Below, in pieces: positions 44,935 through 56,511 of a stretch of DNA of 64,000 bases (positions are counted from its first letter, which is position 1; every line of letters begins with the position of its first letter). Source of the stretch: Ephemerocybe angulata (lineage: Eukaryota; Basidiomycota; Agaricomycetes; Agaricales; Psathyrellaceae); NCBI GenBank assembly GCA_013368325.1, contig JAACJK010000220.1:1240001-1304000 (forward strand), given 5' to 3'. The notes under the pieces were generated by a model, which did no database searches, was not told the DNA's origin, and saw only the letters and a program-made list of their open reading frames with translations. The translations under genes were made by a program, and so were the position numbers.

Positions 44935-47900
44935 TCACCTCACAATATCCTCGTCCCTGAGGAACCCTATCACCCCCGCACTCCCCGCGTCCTCGCAAGC
45001 CCTGAATATCGTCTCGACAATCATCTCCCCGGCCTCCCTACACGTCGTCGCACCCTGCATCTCATCCGACATCTCGCTGTACGCTGTAACGCTGCTCGAC
45101 GCCCTCCGGATCCGCGCCGGGTCAACAGGCAGCACCTTGAACGCTGCGAAAGACGTCTCCTCCAGACTCGGCATCTCAACCACCCCTTTCCCACTGCTTG
45201 TAGTTCCAGCATTATTCTTCTTACTCCCGAGATTGGTGAAGAATCCCCCGATAGCACTCGAGCCACCTGCAGCACCAGCGCCCATAGCACCAAAAGCAGA
45301 AGAAGAAGAACCTGTACTTGAAGGTATAACGGGCATTGTGTTTCTTCTCCCCAAGCTCCGCGTTACAAGGGATGTGGAAGGCGGCTTGATCCCCGAGCTC
45401 CCACCAACGCCACCTGCAGATCCCAAAGGCGCTCTGAACGCCGGGCTCGAAGGTGTACTGGCGACGGAGTTGGCGCGTGTCAGGGGACTTCCAAGGGGAA
45501 GGTCATTGCGCACTGAGTAACTAGTTGCGCGAGATTCTTCGTGCTTGGTTAGCCAGGTTATGACGAAGCCGTAGTTCTGCTCAGGGTCGCGGCTGGATTC
45601 TTCCAATGGGGAAAGAATGTAGGCGCCTAATTCGATGTATCAGATAAGTCGAGATCGGAGTTGAGGGAATAAGGGACTGGACCTTTCGAAATACCGACAA
45701 TGTCACCGAGTGGCACTCGAATGTAGAACTTGACTTTCTCCAGGGTGTAATCGTAGCTCTAGTGATTAAGCGCTCATTGAGCCTTCCTAGACAGCTGCCG
45801 GCAGAGTTCGAGATGCTCACCACAATATAGAGTGCCTTGGACGACTAGAGACGAAGGTCAGGAAATATCAACAGATCAGTAAACCATTCGCCCACTCACC
45901 AACAAGAGCACCTTCTCCTCAAACTTTAACCCAACCTTCACGTCCACCTCCTCAGGCGCAAAAAGCGTCCATCCGCTCCTCAAATGTTCCCCCTCCGCCA
46001 GAACCCTCGAGGTACACGTCGCGACCGCCTCCGCGCGGATCTTCGACAGTCGTATCAAGTCCCTCGGGTCCGTTGACTGTAGCTTCAACAAAAACTCGGA
46101 GAACACGGCTTTCGTGCGGTATCCGAGCATAAAGTCAATAACAGCCTGCGAGAACCAGTCGCCAAAGGTTGCCGTATACATTCTACATAATAGGAATTAG
46201 AGAGGTAGAGGTAAGTAACGGAATTAAGTCTTGGCTCCGAGCCGCCGGGGAGGGAGACTGACCGTGCGAGGGAGTTGACGCCGTCGTTGAGCATACCGCC
46301 CAAGTCGCGTTTACCTGTCCGCGTAAAGTCGCCTTTGAGGGCGGATGTTCCGGCACTACAAAATTAAGATAAAGAGCTGTTATTCTCTGCCTGACGACCG
46401 GGAAGTCTGTACTCACTATGCCCGACTAATGGCATCCCCATTATTCGCCCAGACTGCCATTCAAAGAAAATAGTGTTAGTAATTACAATATTGCGTAACT
46501 CATCCATAGGGCAATCCCACTCGTGGTAGAGGTCGGACAGAAGACTCACCGTCGTTGAAGATCAAGTCTGCCTCGCTTCCAGAAACAAATGGACTCCTCA
46601 AAGCGACCGCGCCCAGCTGTTGGGTCAGCACGTATCTCGCAAACGCCGACTGTACGACATTCGTGCGATCGAGGCAATCTATGCAGTTTACCCGGAAGAC
46701 ACCTTTCTGGTGTGAGAGCGCAGTGTCGTTGGAAATCCAGAGGTATCTACGCAAAGGTCACGCCGAGGTATAAACGGGGGGTTCTAGCGCAGAAGCACAA
46801 TTGAAACGAGGAAACGTACCCTTGAGTTGCAAAGACCTTCTCCATGGTGGTGATGAGCTTGCTTATGTTCTCGTACCTATCGAAATCGCCAGGTTAGCTA
46901 ACTCAGAGTGTTACAAAGAACGAAATCACTTACTTCATGCCCTTCGTCTCACGATGGAAATCATATTCGCAGTACCTAAGGAAGGTAGAGTCAGCCCTCG
47001 TTGTACAAGTTCAAGTTGGGTATATAACGGGAAGAACTCACTGAACGTCGCTGTTATCGAACTCAATCGCGTACTCTCGATATGCCTGGGTTATTGCACC
47101 CTCTCTTCCACCTTGTTCAGCTAGGTTCACTATTGTCTACACAGTTCAAGAAGCGTGAGCGGGCGTCTATCAAGCTCGAGGCGTTGTGGAAGACGAACGT
47201 GTGGCCCGTACAACGGAACTATCCTCTTGAAATGTCTGCTAAGAGCGTCGAGGTTTTGAGAGTGCGTCCTATCTGCCGCCAACACAGGTGGAGGCTTCAG
47301 ACTGTATCCCGACTGTGTCCAGAAGAGCGGTACTGTAGTGTACAGGTCAGCTAGGTCGGGTTTCAATGATGCCGAATACACCTACTTGAACCCCTTATCT
47401 GAACGTAGCTGAAGACGTTCTGCTGCTTCTCTCGCTATACCAATATACTACGTCAACGACTCGGATAACCCAAAGTAACTTATTAGCAGGTCACCACGCA
47501 CCTCGATCCTCATGATCGTCTCCGTCTCGACAAAGTTCGCCACATTTGCCTCCTCATCAATGCCTCTCCGCTGATATCTCAAGCCAGCCCTATATCTAGA
47601 TCTCCTTGACACGACCACGTAATCCGCATACGCATACTCTTCCCCAGCCTCGTCCTCAGTTCCCTCCTCTCCTAGCGGCACGGGTAGCACTGACGTCTGG
47701 ATGTATCCCTGCATGATAGGAAGGACATACGGGTGCACGCCAGCATCGATAAACGGCTTCGCCATGCACTCGTTCCACCAGAACTGTTTGTCGACGCGTC
47801 GCCAAAGTGGTAGAGCGGGATTGGGTTCGGCAAGGGGATATATACCCTGTGCGCCGTCTTTCGGATAAGGTGAGTGCAATCCATCGGTAATAGGATCAGG

Positions 47901-49428
47901 GTTGGGACGGTCAGCGTCGGCAAGTGTCGCGGTATGGGAGCCAGAGGAAGAGGGGAGGGCACCAAGGGTGCCCAAAAGCGCGCGCTGTTTCTGCGACTTG
48001 GCGATCTGCTCTTGTTTGTGCTGGAGGGAGCGCGTAATGTCGAATGTATACGCGAAATACATTCCGCCCTTCGTCAGTTCTCGCACGCACTCTCTGACAA
48101 CTTTCTCCTCCAGCTCTTTGTGCTTCTCCTCAGTGGTGGTTGGGGGAGGGGCGGTCGCGTTCACAATGGCTTCAACAACCTTTGCGGGTTCTTCCTCCGC
48201 TTTCATCATCTTGTCAAGAGCCTCTCGCTCCTCTGCGAGACTTGTCGGTTGTAGCATAGGCACCGCGTAGTCCGTCATTGGAAATTCTGAGTAGTCAGGA
48301 TCCCCTTCGGCCGGTGTTGCAGGGGCAGGACGCTTGGATAGGCGACTCCAAAAGGACAGTCGCGTTGCAAGGGTTTTGAACACCGGTGATGTCACCATCG
48401 AGTTCTCCGAAGAGGGGGTGGAGATATCGGAGCGGAATGATTGTGCAGAGGATGGTCGTTGGATGGAATTAGGGTCGAATTCATCGTCTCTTGTCGTTAC
48501 TGGGGTCAGCTTGGGGGTCATTATCTTCACGTCATTATCGGTAGCGAATTGGACGCGGGGTGAGGTAGATGCATGGTTGTTCGGGAGACCAGAGTCGGGA
48601 GCATCTGAGGAGAAGGCGCTCGTTACGTCTCCTGGACTGAGGATGGAGGAGGGTTGCCGCGGAATGAGAGAGGGTCGGGAGAGGGCTGCGTTTCGGGAAG
48701 CGAGGGTGTTCACAGCTATTCGTGCTCTGTCTTCGAGTAGCGGAATCACAGTTACACCATTGACCGAGTACACAGTGTGTGTCGGGTCGAGGACTGTTTG
48801 TATTCAGTTCCAGAAGACCATCATTACTGTGGAAATCGACGCACTGTTACCCACTTCCCCCCTCGAGCTGATAACCAGGAGATAAGAACCTTCGGCGAGG
48901 TGTTACCACAGAACGTACATTCCATAGAAGAAGATCCTCACATGCGAATAGTTCCAGCACCCCGACAATGCCGTAGATAATGACCGCGTTCTCCCAGTCA
49001 ACCTGATCAATGAGAGGTGCTGGGCTGGAGGCGTTGCTTGGATGGTTCTTGGGCCGTTTTTCGCCACTGTAATGGAGTTCAACTACTTCCCCAGTCTTCC
49101 AGGCAATCTTCAAGTAGGATGTGGGCTCCGACTTCAAAGCCTTCTTCGATTGACTTTTGCAGTAGGGCCTGATCAGGAGCCCCTCCTTCGTAACCGCAAC
49201 TGCCAGGTGGTCGTGTGGGCATGGATGGGGAACTGCTGGGACAGTGTACTTTGGCTGTAGACCTGTTGTTATGTGAGGGGTGTTGGAGGCATCGACCGTA
49301 GGCTTCGAACTAGATCCTTCGCGACTGGATCCGTTCTTGGTTGGCCTGGATCTCGCCTTCGAAGGGTCGTTCGCGACGTCGGTATCGATAGAGAATGGCC
49401 TCGTCGCCTTCGCGAAGAACTTCTTCAT
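44935..49428 (-). CDS. Sac-domain phosphoinositide phosphatase, Sac2/INPP5F type, 1198 aa
   Basis: Fifteen exons (49428-48942, 48889-48845, 48793-47502, 47428-47386, 47332-47199, 47136-47042, 46975-46934, 46876-46820, 46746-46550, 46453-46417, 46355-46263, 46182-45900, 45844-45821, 45758-45683, 45626-44935) keep phase and give 1198 aa. The catalytic CX5R motif reads CIDCLDRTN (C753 to R759). Other Sac landmarks are [29 protein letters not shown] and [15 protein letters not shown]. After the Sac domain come an hSac2-like segment ([20 protein letters not shown]) and a Ser/Gly-rich tail. A 250-residue insert splits the N-terminal part. The family removes 4- or 5-phosphates from phosphoinositides on endosomes and plasma membrane. 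The stop overlaps a perfect donor (GTGAGT at 44938), so a further exon is possible. Confidence 0.9.
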
Positions 49429-50313
49429 GGGCACTCAGGCAGGGCCGCAGGAATGGATATCGAAAATCAGCCTGGGATGTATTGAAGGTAGAAAACAGTG
49501 GAGGAGAGAAGCCAAGGACATCTGATCGTGTGTGGAGACAAAAATCAGTGATCTCATTCAAACTCAACGTTATGAATTAACGCAGAAACGAACAAACTTG
49601 GCAGTATTTCCCCTTGTACTCCTACTATTCCTTGGATGAAAGCTGTAGTTGCTGTAGACACACCAGCCAACCTCACACAAGTGTAAATGGAATGCTGGAG
49701 TCCGAAGGGCTGAATCCTAATGAACACGGAAAGTCTATAGTAACGCTCGGGAATGAACATCTCTGTGGTTCCGCAGCTTTAGAACTGGATGTTCCTTCTC
49801 GGTGAGGCTCATCGTAGAGTCCAATCTGGCTTTCAGCAGACCAACCTATGTGTCTAGGCGATGTAAGCTCGTGACAGGGGCTCCTCTACTAATGCGGCAA
49901 ATTAGTCCCTATTCATTTCGCTTCTTGCTTTCCACCACCATCGTCCTCAGGGCTTGGCTGCATCCCTTCGCCACGCGGTGATAGTTCGAAGGATTGGCAT
50001 TGGGGCAGCCGGAACACGGAACACCAGCCTTTCTTCAAGATGACAAGCAGGCTACGCCATGTGGCTGGTGCTAAGACCGATTATAAAGGGGCTTATCATC
50101 TTACCGTCATATCGTGCACTCTGCTCCTTCATTATCGCTACTGTCACCTCCTCTCACTATCGATAAGGCTACTTTTGAACTCCTCGGAAACTAGATACCC
50201 TCCGTGAACTTCATTTGCATAGGTACGTGGTCGTCGCGCAATGCAGTCCTCCTGGTTCGGTGCTCACTGCGGCTCAAGAGTTTAAACCGTCCCCACTATT
50301 AGCCTAGGATATC
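49429..50313. promoter_or_regulatory. divergent promoter region, 885 bp
   Basis: Lies between the Sac phosphatase start (leftward) and the guanine deaminase start (rightward). On the rightward side there is TATAAAGG at 50082-50089, and a possible leader intron from GTACGT (about 50222) to TTAG (about 50302). Confidence 0.45.
50082..50089 (+). promoter_or_regulatory. TATA box
   Basis: TATAAAGG about 225 bp before the guanine deaminase ATG; a leader intron would explain the distance. Confidence 0.5.
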
Positions 50314-51996
50314 ATGTCTGGAAGAATCACCCTCTTCTACGGAGCCGTCATCAACCCACAAACTCTGAGGTCCTACGATGCGCACCCAAGGTGCCTTTTA
50401 GCTGTTGGTCCAGATGGCAACATCAGTTGGTTGGTCGAGGATGTGGCCCCACACGACCTACAACAAGTGCTGCTACAGTACGGCTGCAGCGATGAGCATC
50501 TGGTCGAGCTCAAAGACGGCGAGTTCCTTCTCCCTGGTTTTGTCGATACCCATACAGTGAGTCACTACCACTCGAGGGTGAGGCGTGTTATTGAGTTTTA
50601 CCTGTCTCCGCCAGCATGCGCCCCAAGTGCCGAACATCGGAACGTACGCACCAATCTTTCATCTCTCGCTGCACCTAATTAAAGAATTCCTCTTAGCGGG
50701 CAGCAATACGAGCTCTTAGACTGGCTCGCAAATGTTACATTCCCCACTGAAGCTAAATTCGCTGATGTTGCTTTCGCGAAGCGAGTATACCAGCAAGTGG
50801 TCCGCGGCTTTGTCGACGCTGGAGTGAGTAGGACCAAACTCTCATTAATCTCCGCTGACGTCCACCCAGACAACTACGTGCTGCTACTACGCTACCCTCC
50901 ACCTCGATGCGAGCAAAGTCCTGGCAGACACTGTCCACGCCCAAGGCCAACGCGGCTTCATCGGGGTTCGTCTGGTGTTCCATTGAGATAATACCATTGG
51001 TTGACCCTCTCCTAGAAATGCAACATGAACCATGATTGCCCCTCCTACTACTCTGAACCTTCACCAGAAGAGTCAATCTCCGCGACCCACTCCATAATTT
51101 CCTACATCCGCTCCCTTCCCGGCGCATCATCCATCCACGCAGCCGCCGGCACACCCCAACCCCTCGTCCAGCCGATCCTCACACCACGCTTCGCCATATC
51201 ATGCACCGCTCCTCTGCTGAAAGGCCTGGGAGAAATCGCAGCCTCGGACCCCTCGCTCCTCATCCAAACCCACATCTCGGAGAACCCCTCAGAAGTGAAG
51301 TACACGAACGGGCTCTTCCCCGACGCTGGGAGCTACGCGGGCGTCTACGACTCCTTCGGTCTCCTGCGCGAAGGCACGATCCTCGCTCACGCTGTGCATC
51401 TCTCTCCACCCGAGGTCGACTTGATCAAGGAGAGGAACGCGGGCATCAGCCACTGTCCGACGAGTAACTTTAATCTACGGAGCGGGGTCGCGCCGGTGGG
51501 CAAGTTCCTAGATAAAGGCATCAAGGTGGGGCTGGGTACGGATGTAAGTGGTGGGTTCTCGGTGTCGATATTGAGCGAGGTCCAGCATGCGAGTATGGCG
51601 AGTAAGGTGTTGCAGTTTACGAACGCTGCCACCATCACCACACCCTCGAAGGCCGAGGACTCGAAGTTCGAGAATAAGCAATTGCCTATACCGACATTGT
51701 TATATCTCGCGACATTGGGTGGGGCGTCGCTCTGCCGAATGGAGAAGCACATAGGCTCTTTCGCGCCTGGAAAGAGCTTTGACGCGCTTGTCGTGAGCCC
51801 GAGTGGGAAGCAGATCGGGATGTGGGGGTCTGGGGAGAAGATCAGGTCGACCGAGAAGGAGTCAGAGTCGCCGACAGAGAAGAGGGATTTGGATGAGTGG
51901 TTAGAGAGGTTCCTGTTCTGTGGGGACGACAGGAATGTCGATCGGGTATACGTCCAAGGGAGGTGGATTGGAGGGAGGAGCTTTACTGGATTTTAG
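50314..51996 (+). CDS. GUD1: guanine deaminase
   Basis: Five exons, 50314-50556, 50615-50643, 50697-50823, 50870-50965 and 51016-51996, give 491 aa, the usual eukaryotic length. It converts guanine to xanthine and ammonia in purine salvage. Amidohydrolase landmarks are present: the zinc-binding HxH at 80/82 in DTHTHAPQVPN, QTHISE (H251, E254), AHAVH (H290) and GLGTDVSGG (D341). GQQYELLDWL is characteristic of guanine deaminase rather than other amidohydrolases. The tiny 29-nt second exon carries the second zinc histidine. Cytosolic: no signal or membrane segment. The assignment is by motif, with no missing key residue. Confidence 0.93.
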
Positions 51997-52240
51997 AATT
52001 AGATACATGATACATAGAAGTGTCGGTCAGTTTAACATTAAGCTCGGAGACCCAGAAGATTCAGGAAGCCGTGGAAATATGTTATGTAAGCGAAGACGAC
52101 GCGCTTCTCCGAGTGACTGGCGACGACGAGCGTGTTGCCTTCCCCAGAATCGGAGCAGTTCAAGGTGCTTGCCGTACGTCCTACAGAGTTTGCATCGGAA
52201 GATACTCTGACAGATTGTTTTAGTGTGCTGACCTTTTCAA

Positions 52241-53707
52241 ATGGATCCCATCGATCTTGAAGCCATGCACGAAACCGCAATGGAGCCCGCCCCGCACCCA
52301 CTCTCCCCCATTGACTGTCTTCCAGTCGAGTTATTGATCAAAGTCCTTGAGATAGCATGTATGGAAGACACCAACTTCCTCCACCTCATCGCCTCGGAGA
52401 GAAATTCGCTGCCACCAACCGTCCATGTCGTGATGCATGTCTGTAAGTCCTGGCGGAGCATGGTCGTGGAGGTGAAGAGCCTCTGGAAGCATAGTGTCGT
52501 GGTCGATACGTGCCCACCCCGTCATACTCTCCTCACACGCGATTTAGATGGATATTTGCGGCATTTCTGTGAGGTCGCAGCACTATATGGCGCGAAGTTG
52601 ACCCATGTTCAGTTCAATTACAACGTGGATGCCGGAGATGATAGGATGGATCAACTTTTCAGTACCGTGCTTTCTTACGGCGACAACCGTTACGCTTCTT
52701 TGAAGCTTGTTGGGGACATTTCCCGCACACCACCACTCCCCGTTATAAATCTCCCCTCCCTCCAGGAACTGTATTTGCGGTGCCCATCCAGTGAATCCCC
52801 AAGAAATTTCACCACATTCTGGGTCCCGATCCTCAGCAGGTTGACCCTTTATGACTCCAAAGCCTTCTATCCCCATCTTCGCCTTCCTTGGGGACAATTG
52901 ACGCACCTATCCTTCGGGCACCTATACACCGCGGACTTCAAGTCGCACAACCCCACCTACGACATAAGGGCGATCCGGGTGCGCGAACTCTTGACCATTC
53001 TTCAGAGGTTGTGCAACCTTTCACACCTTCATCTCACTGGAGCCATATACCGCACTTCGCGAAGCCAACCAACGCTATATCAGTTCCACTTGTCATCCCC
53101 AATCCCGCTTCTAAAATTACGAGTTCTCGAGATACACGATAAGGAGGCTATCCTAATGGGAACGATGTACTCCTTCTTCCTCTCAGCCATATCAACCCCC
53201 AATCTCGAGAACCTCGACCTAATTGTAGCCGGTCGCAGGCCCAGCCGAAACGCCTACTTCCCGTTGGATCGCCCCGTTCAAAATTTCGAGGACTTTCTTC
53301 GTCGCGCAGTGCGGCTTCGGAGGCTCCGCGTTGTGCTAGTCCCATACGACTGGACAGGAGTCTATCAGGAGGTCTGGAAGGAATGCTACTTAAAAATGCA
53401 GGGTGATGCCAACTTCTTTGAAGCCTATGATGGAGGGATCAACTTGGAGGAGGATGGGGCGCTGTTCAGCTGCATTGGAAAGGTGATTCGCCGCACCGCT
53501 GCACCTTGGCCTTATGATGGTATCGCCACCACGACAGAACGCTTCATCGATCGTTGTCTGGTGCCCGACGAAGGATCTAAGGAGAAGTACTTCGTCCAGA
53601 ACACGCACGAGCGTGCTAGTATTCTAGCGATATTCAGATATATCTTGGGGGGGAAGTATGGGGTAGAGGGAGGAGAGAGAGCGGCCTATATCACCATTCC
53701 TAAGTAG
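52241..53707 (+). CDS. F-box protein with GER tail, 488 aa
   Basis: A single exon of 488 codons starting 245 bp after the guanine deaminase stop. F-box at about 23-75 (IDCLPVELLIKVLEIAC...HVCKSWRSMVVEVKSLW). Leucine-rich units follow (LTHLSFGHLYTADF, LSHLHLTGAIY, LRVLEIHDKEA). The tail ends GGKYGVEGGERAAYITIPK. It is the intact member of a tandem pair with the frameshifted copy at 53981; the pair shares many stretches, including TNFLHLI and DWTGV. Predicted SCF substrate receptor. Confidence 0.88.
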   Translation: MDPIDLEAMHETAMEPAPHPLSPIDCLPVELLIKVLEIACMEDTNFLHLIASERNSLPPTVHVVMHVCKSWRSMVVEVKSLWKHSVVVDTCPPRHTLLTRDLDGYLRHFCEVAALYGAKLTHVQFNYNVDAGDDRMDQLFSTVLSYGDNRYASLKLVGDISRTPPLPVINLPSLQELYLRCPSSESPRNFTTFWVPILSRLTLYDSKAFYPHLRLPWGQLTHLSFGHLYTADFKSHNPTYDIRAIRVRELLTILQRLCNLSHLHLTGAIYRTSRSQPTLYQFHLSSPIPLLKLRVLEIHDKEAILMGTMYSFFLSAISTPNLENLDLIVAGRRPSRNAYFPLDRPVQNFEDFLRRAVRLRRLRVVLVPYDWTGVYQEVWKECYLKMQGDANFFEAYDGGINLEEDGALFSCIGKVIRRTAAPWPYDGIATTTERFIDRCLVPDEGSKEKYFVQNTHERASILAIFRYILGGKYGVEGGERAAYITIPK

Positions 53708-53980
53708 CTACCTTCAGTCAATTTCCATTGAGCCATCTGTAGACAGCACCATATGCTTCGGAATGAGAAGACTCCGAGAGGGACGGACATGCCTAGTGAG
53801 GCGTGGGTATAAAGTGTGTAAGCAGTTCGCCAGCGCTTAATATGCGTTTGTGACTTGATTCCTGCTTCTCTCAGCTTTTCACCCTCCAAGAGCGCATCAC
53901 AGAGGTGCGAAGGTATGGGTCGTGATCTTGGCATACAACAGGCTCATTATTTGATAGCGCCCATAGCCTCATCTCATCAA

Positions 53981-55473
53981 ATGGATCACGTCGAAGCCAA
54001 CCTTGAAACTTTGGCGCTCGCAGATGCATTGGAACACGTGGAGTCCGACATTGCGACGGAGGCCTCCTCAGATTTGCCCTCCTATATCGAAGCTCTCCCA
54101 ATAGAGCTTCTGATACAAATCTTTGAGATCGTATGGAGTACAGACACCAACTTCCTCCACCTGATTGTCGCGAAGCCAAAATCACTACCCCCACAGGCCC
54201 ACACCTTGATACACGTTTGCAGGGCCTGGAGAGATATAGCGATGCACCTGAAGAATCTCTGGAAACGTTTCGTTGTGGTGGATACATGCCCATCTCGTTG
54301 GAGGCTTCGCCCTCACGAAATCGATGCCTATGAACGTAAATTCCACGAGGTCGCGTCGCTCTACGGTGCAAACCTCACCCACCTCCTGTTCGACTACAAC
54401 GAAGACTTTGACGTCGACGATAGTAGGATGCGTCGACTTCTCAGGACTGTGCTTCAGTATAGCGAGCGCTATACCACTTTGAAGCTCGTCGGGGATGTCT
54501 TCCGCGCATCAATAACCGTTGTCAACTTGCCCCTGCTCGACGAGCTTTACTTGCTCTGTCCCCGCGTTGAATCCCCAAAAACCATCACCCAGTTCTGTGC
54601 TCCGAAGCTCAGGAAGCTGACTCTCTACAGTCCTCGATATTACTACTCTTTCATTCGCCTTCCGTGGGAGCAATTGACCCATCTGTCCTTTGGAGTGTTA
54701 TACACTCCGTACCCACCCGATCACCACTTATCCCTGCATGAATTTATTTCCCTTCTCCAAGCCCTCTCCAATCTCTCTCACCTTCACCTCACTGGACCCG
54801 TGTACATGGTGCGGCAACGACCGTCTTTAGAAGGTCTCGGATTGTCAGAACCTGTGCTTCTTCCAAAGCTACGCGTTCTCGAAATACACGACAGAGATGC
54901 GGAAACTTTGTTTGGCGGCTCATATTCTTTCTTTCTCACCGCGATAGCTACACCTCGTCTCAACACGCTTGACCTCATTGTGGCCCAAGATTTGATCAAA
55001 AACGCCCATCGTCATTTCGTCAACCTCCTTCGTCGAGCACCGCTGCTTCAGAGACTTCGCGTGTGCTGGCTCCGATCGATTGGACGGGCGTTCGTCGGGG
55101 TGTATGGGAAGAACGGTACCTGAAGATGCAAGGCGACGCCCAATTTTTTGAGACCTATGTTGGAGATGTTGGCTTGGACTCGGGGGACGTCCTCACTTGT
55201 GATGGGACAATAGTCCACCACTCCACTCCTCTAGGGACTCGCGATGGTACCACCACGACAGAAGGCTTTATTGACAGGTGCTTGGACATGGACATGGGGC
55301 CGAAGGAGAACATTGTCCAGAAGATGCGCGGACGTTCAAGACTCCTTGCTTTTTTTAAGCACACGTTAGGATCCAGGTATGGCATTGAAGGAGGAGAACG
55401 GACTATCTATATCCACATTCCCATTGTTCAGAAGAGCGAGGTATGCGGTATGCGGCTTTTGAGGAGGGGATAG
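53981..55473 (+). pseudogene. frameshifted F-box paralogue of 52241
   Basis: From the ATG at 53981 the frame matches its neighbour through the F-box (ALPIELLIQIFEIVW) and the leucine-rich units up to about 55063. There the sequence CGCGTGTGCTGG appears to carry two extra bases (a GT/TG duplication). After it, the matching protein (LAPIDWTGV...YLKMQGDAQFFETY...GSRYGIEGGERTIYIHIP) continues in another frame to a stop at 55473, while the original frame ends at 55123. The coding quality on both sides is still high, so the lesion is recent or a sequencing error. If the upstream frame is used, a C-terminally truncated protein of 380 aa results. Confidence 0.8.
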
Positions 55474-55729
55474 AGCTCCTGTCAGTTACGATCGGGCGAA
55501 ATATGCAGGAGGAAGGTCATAAGGTGCTTTTTGATATATATGTTGTACTACTCGGTGGAATATTAGGCCTTTGGGCACAAGGAGAAGAACTCCGAACGGG
55601 GCGGAGTCCGTCGTGCTTGCGATCAAGGTCTCCGTCAAACAACGCGACGCGTCGAATTGAAAGTTCGATTTGACCTTCATCAGGAGGAACGACGATGACG
55701 AAAGGTGCCTATAGCCTTTGCACCTCTCC

Positions 55730-56450
55730 ATGACGGTGAGCCCCGACCCTTCTTTGCTTTTTATGGTTTTCTGACCTCGGAAATGTTCTGCAGGACCTAA
55801 CATTTTGCTACCTGCACATGACCAGGAATGAGCTCCTGACTGTCGACACAATCGAGACACCGGAGTACCTCAAGGGGGAGTTATCGGACAATGGTGCGTA
55901 GTCCTAGGATATGTGAGACGCTGAAGTTTGAAATGCAATACAGAGCTCGAAATCCCTGCCCACATGGTCCCACCCAACCCCGATGATTCGGACAGTGCCC
56001 AAGTTTGTGCGTCATTTCACCGATTTCAACTATTCAATGCTGATGACAGTTGTAGATCTGCCATCCCAAGTCCACCCTTCATATCCCTACGGCAATCCTA
56101 CTAGTGTGAAGCACCCTGCAAGCAAGCCCCGCATACCCTACGATCCGACATCACGAGCACTGTTTGAAGACATGGGGTTCGCCGGGGGTGGTGTGAATGG
56201 CCAGATGCGCTGGAAAGAGCTTGCTCTCGACCAGTTGCTACCCGTTGACGAAGAAAAGGAAGAGGCGAAGCGCGCAGCCCAGGCCCGCAAGATGGCCACT
56301 GGTGCGACGAGCAACCAAGGACAGCGACGACAGCAGGGCAGAGAAGCAGAGCCTGAGGAAGAAGAATCCTCAGACGAAGAGGAGGACGACGAGGACGGCG
56401 AGGAGGAGGAAGAGGAGGAGGCCGGTGAGAACAGTGACGAGGAGGAGTAG
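55730..56450 (+). CDS. anaphase-promoting complex subunit 13-like protein, 189 aa
   Basis: Four exons, 55730-55735 (six bases, MT), 55794-55893, 55944-56006 and 56050-56450, keep phase and give 189 aa. The middle segment LEIPAHMVPPNPDD and the later MRWKELALDQLLP (residues 109-121) follow the order of the conserved blocks of APC13 (acidic-IPL...E-LP, then MKW-DLAL). APC13 is a small subunit of the cyclosome that stabilises its TPR proteins. The last 45 residues are almost entirely acidic. The 43-nt third intron is short but has GTGCGT and CTGAT signals. The identification rests on short motifs and needs a profile search. Its stop is only 61 bp before the next ATG. Confidence 0.55.
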
Positions 56451-56511
56451 CCACAGTCTACAGACCGTTACCATATTAGGAAACACAGCTTGTCGTCCAC
56501 CACAACGATCG

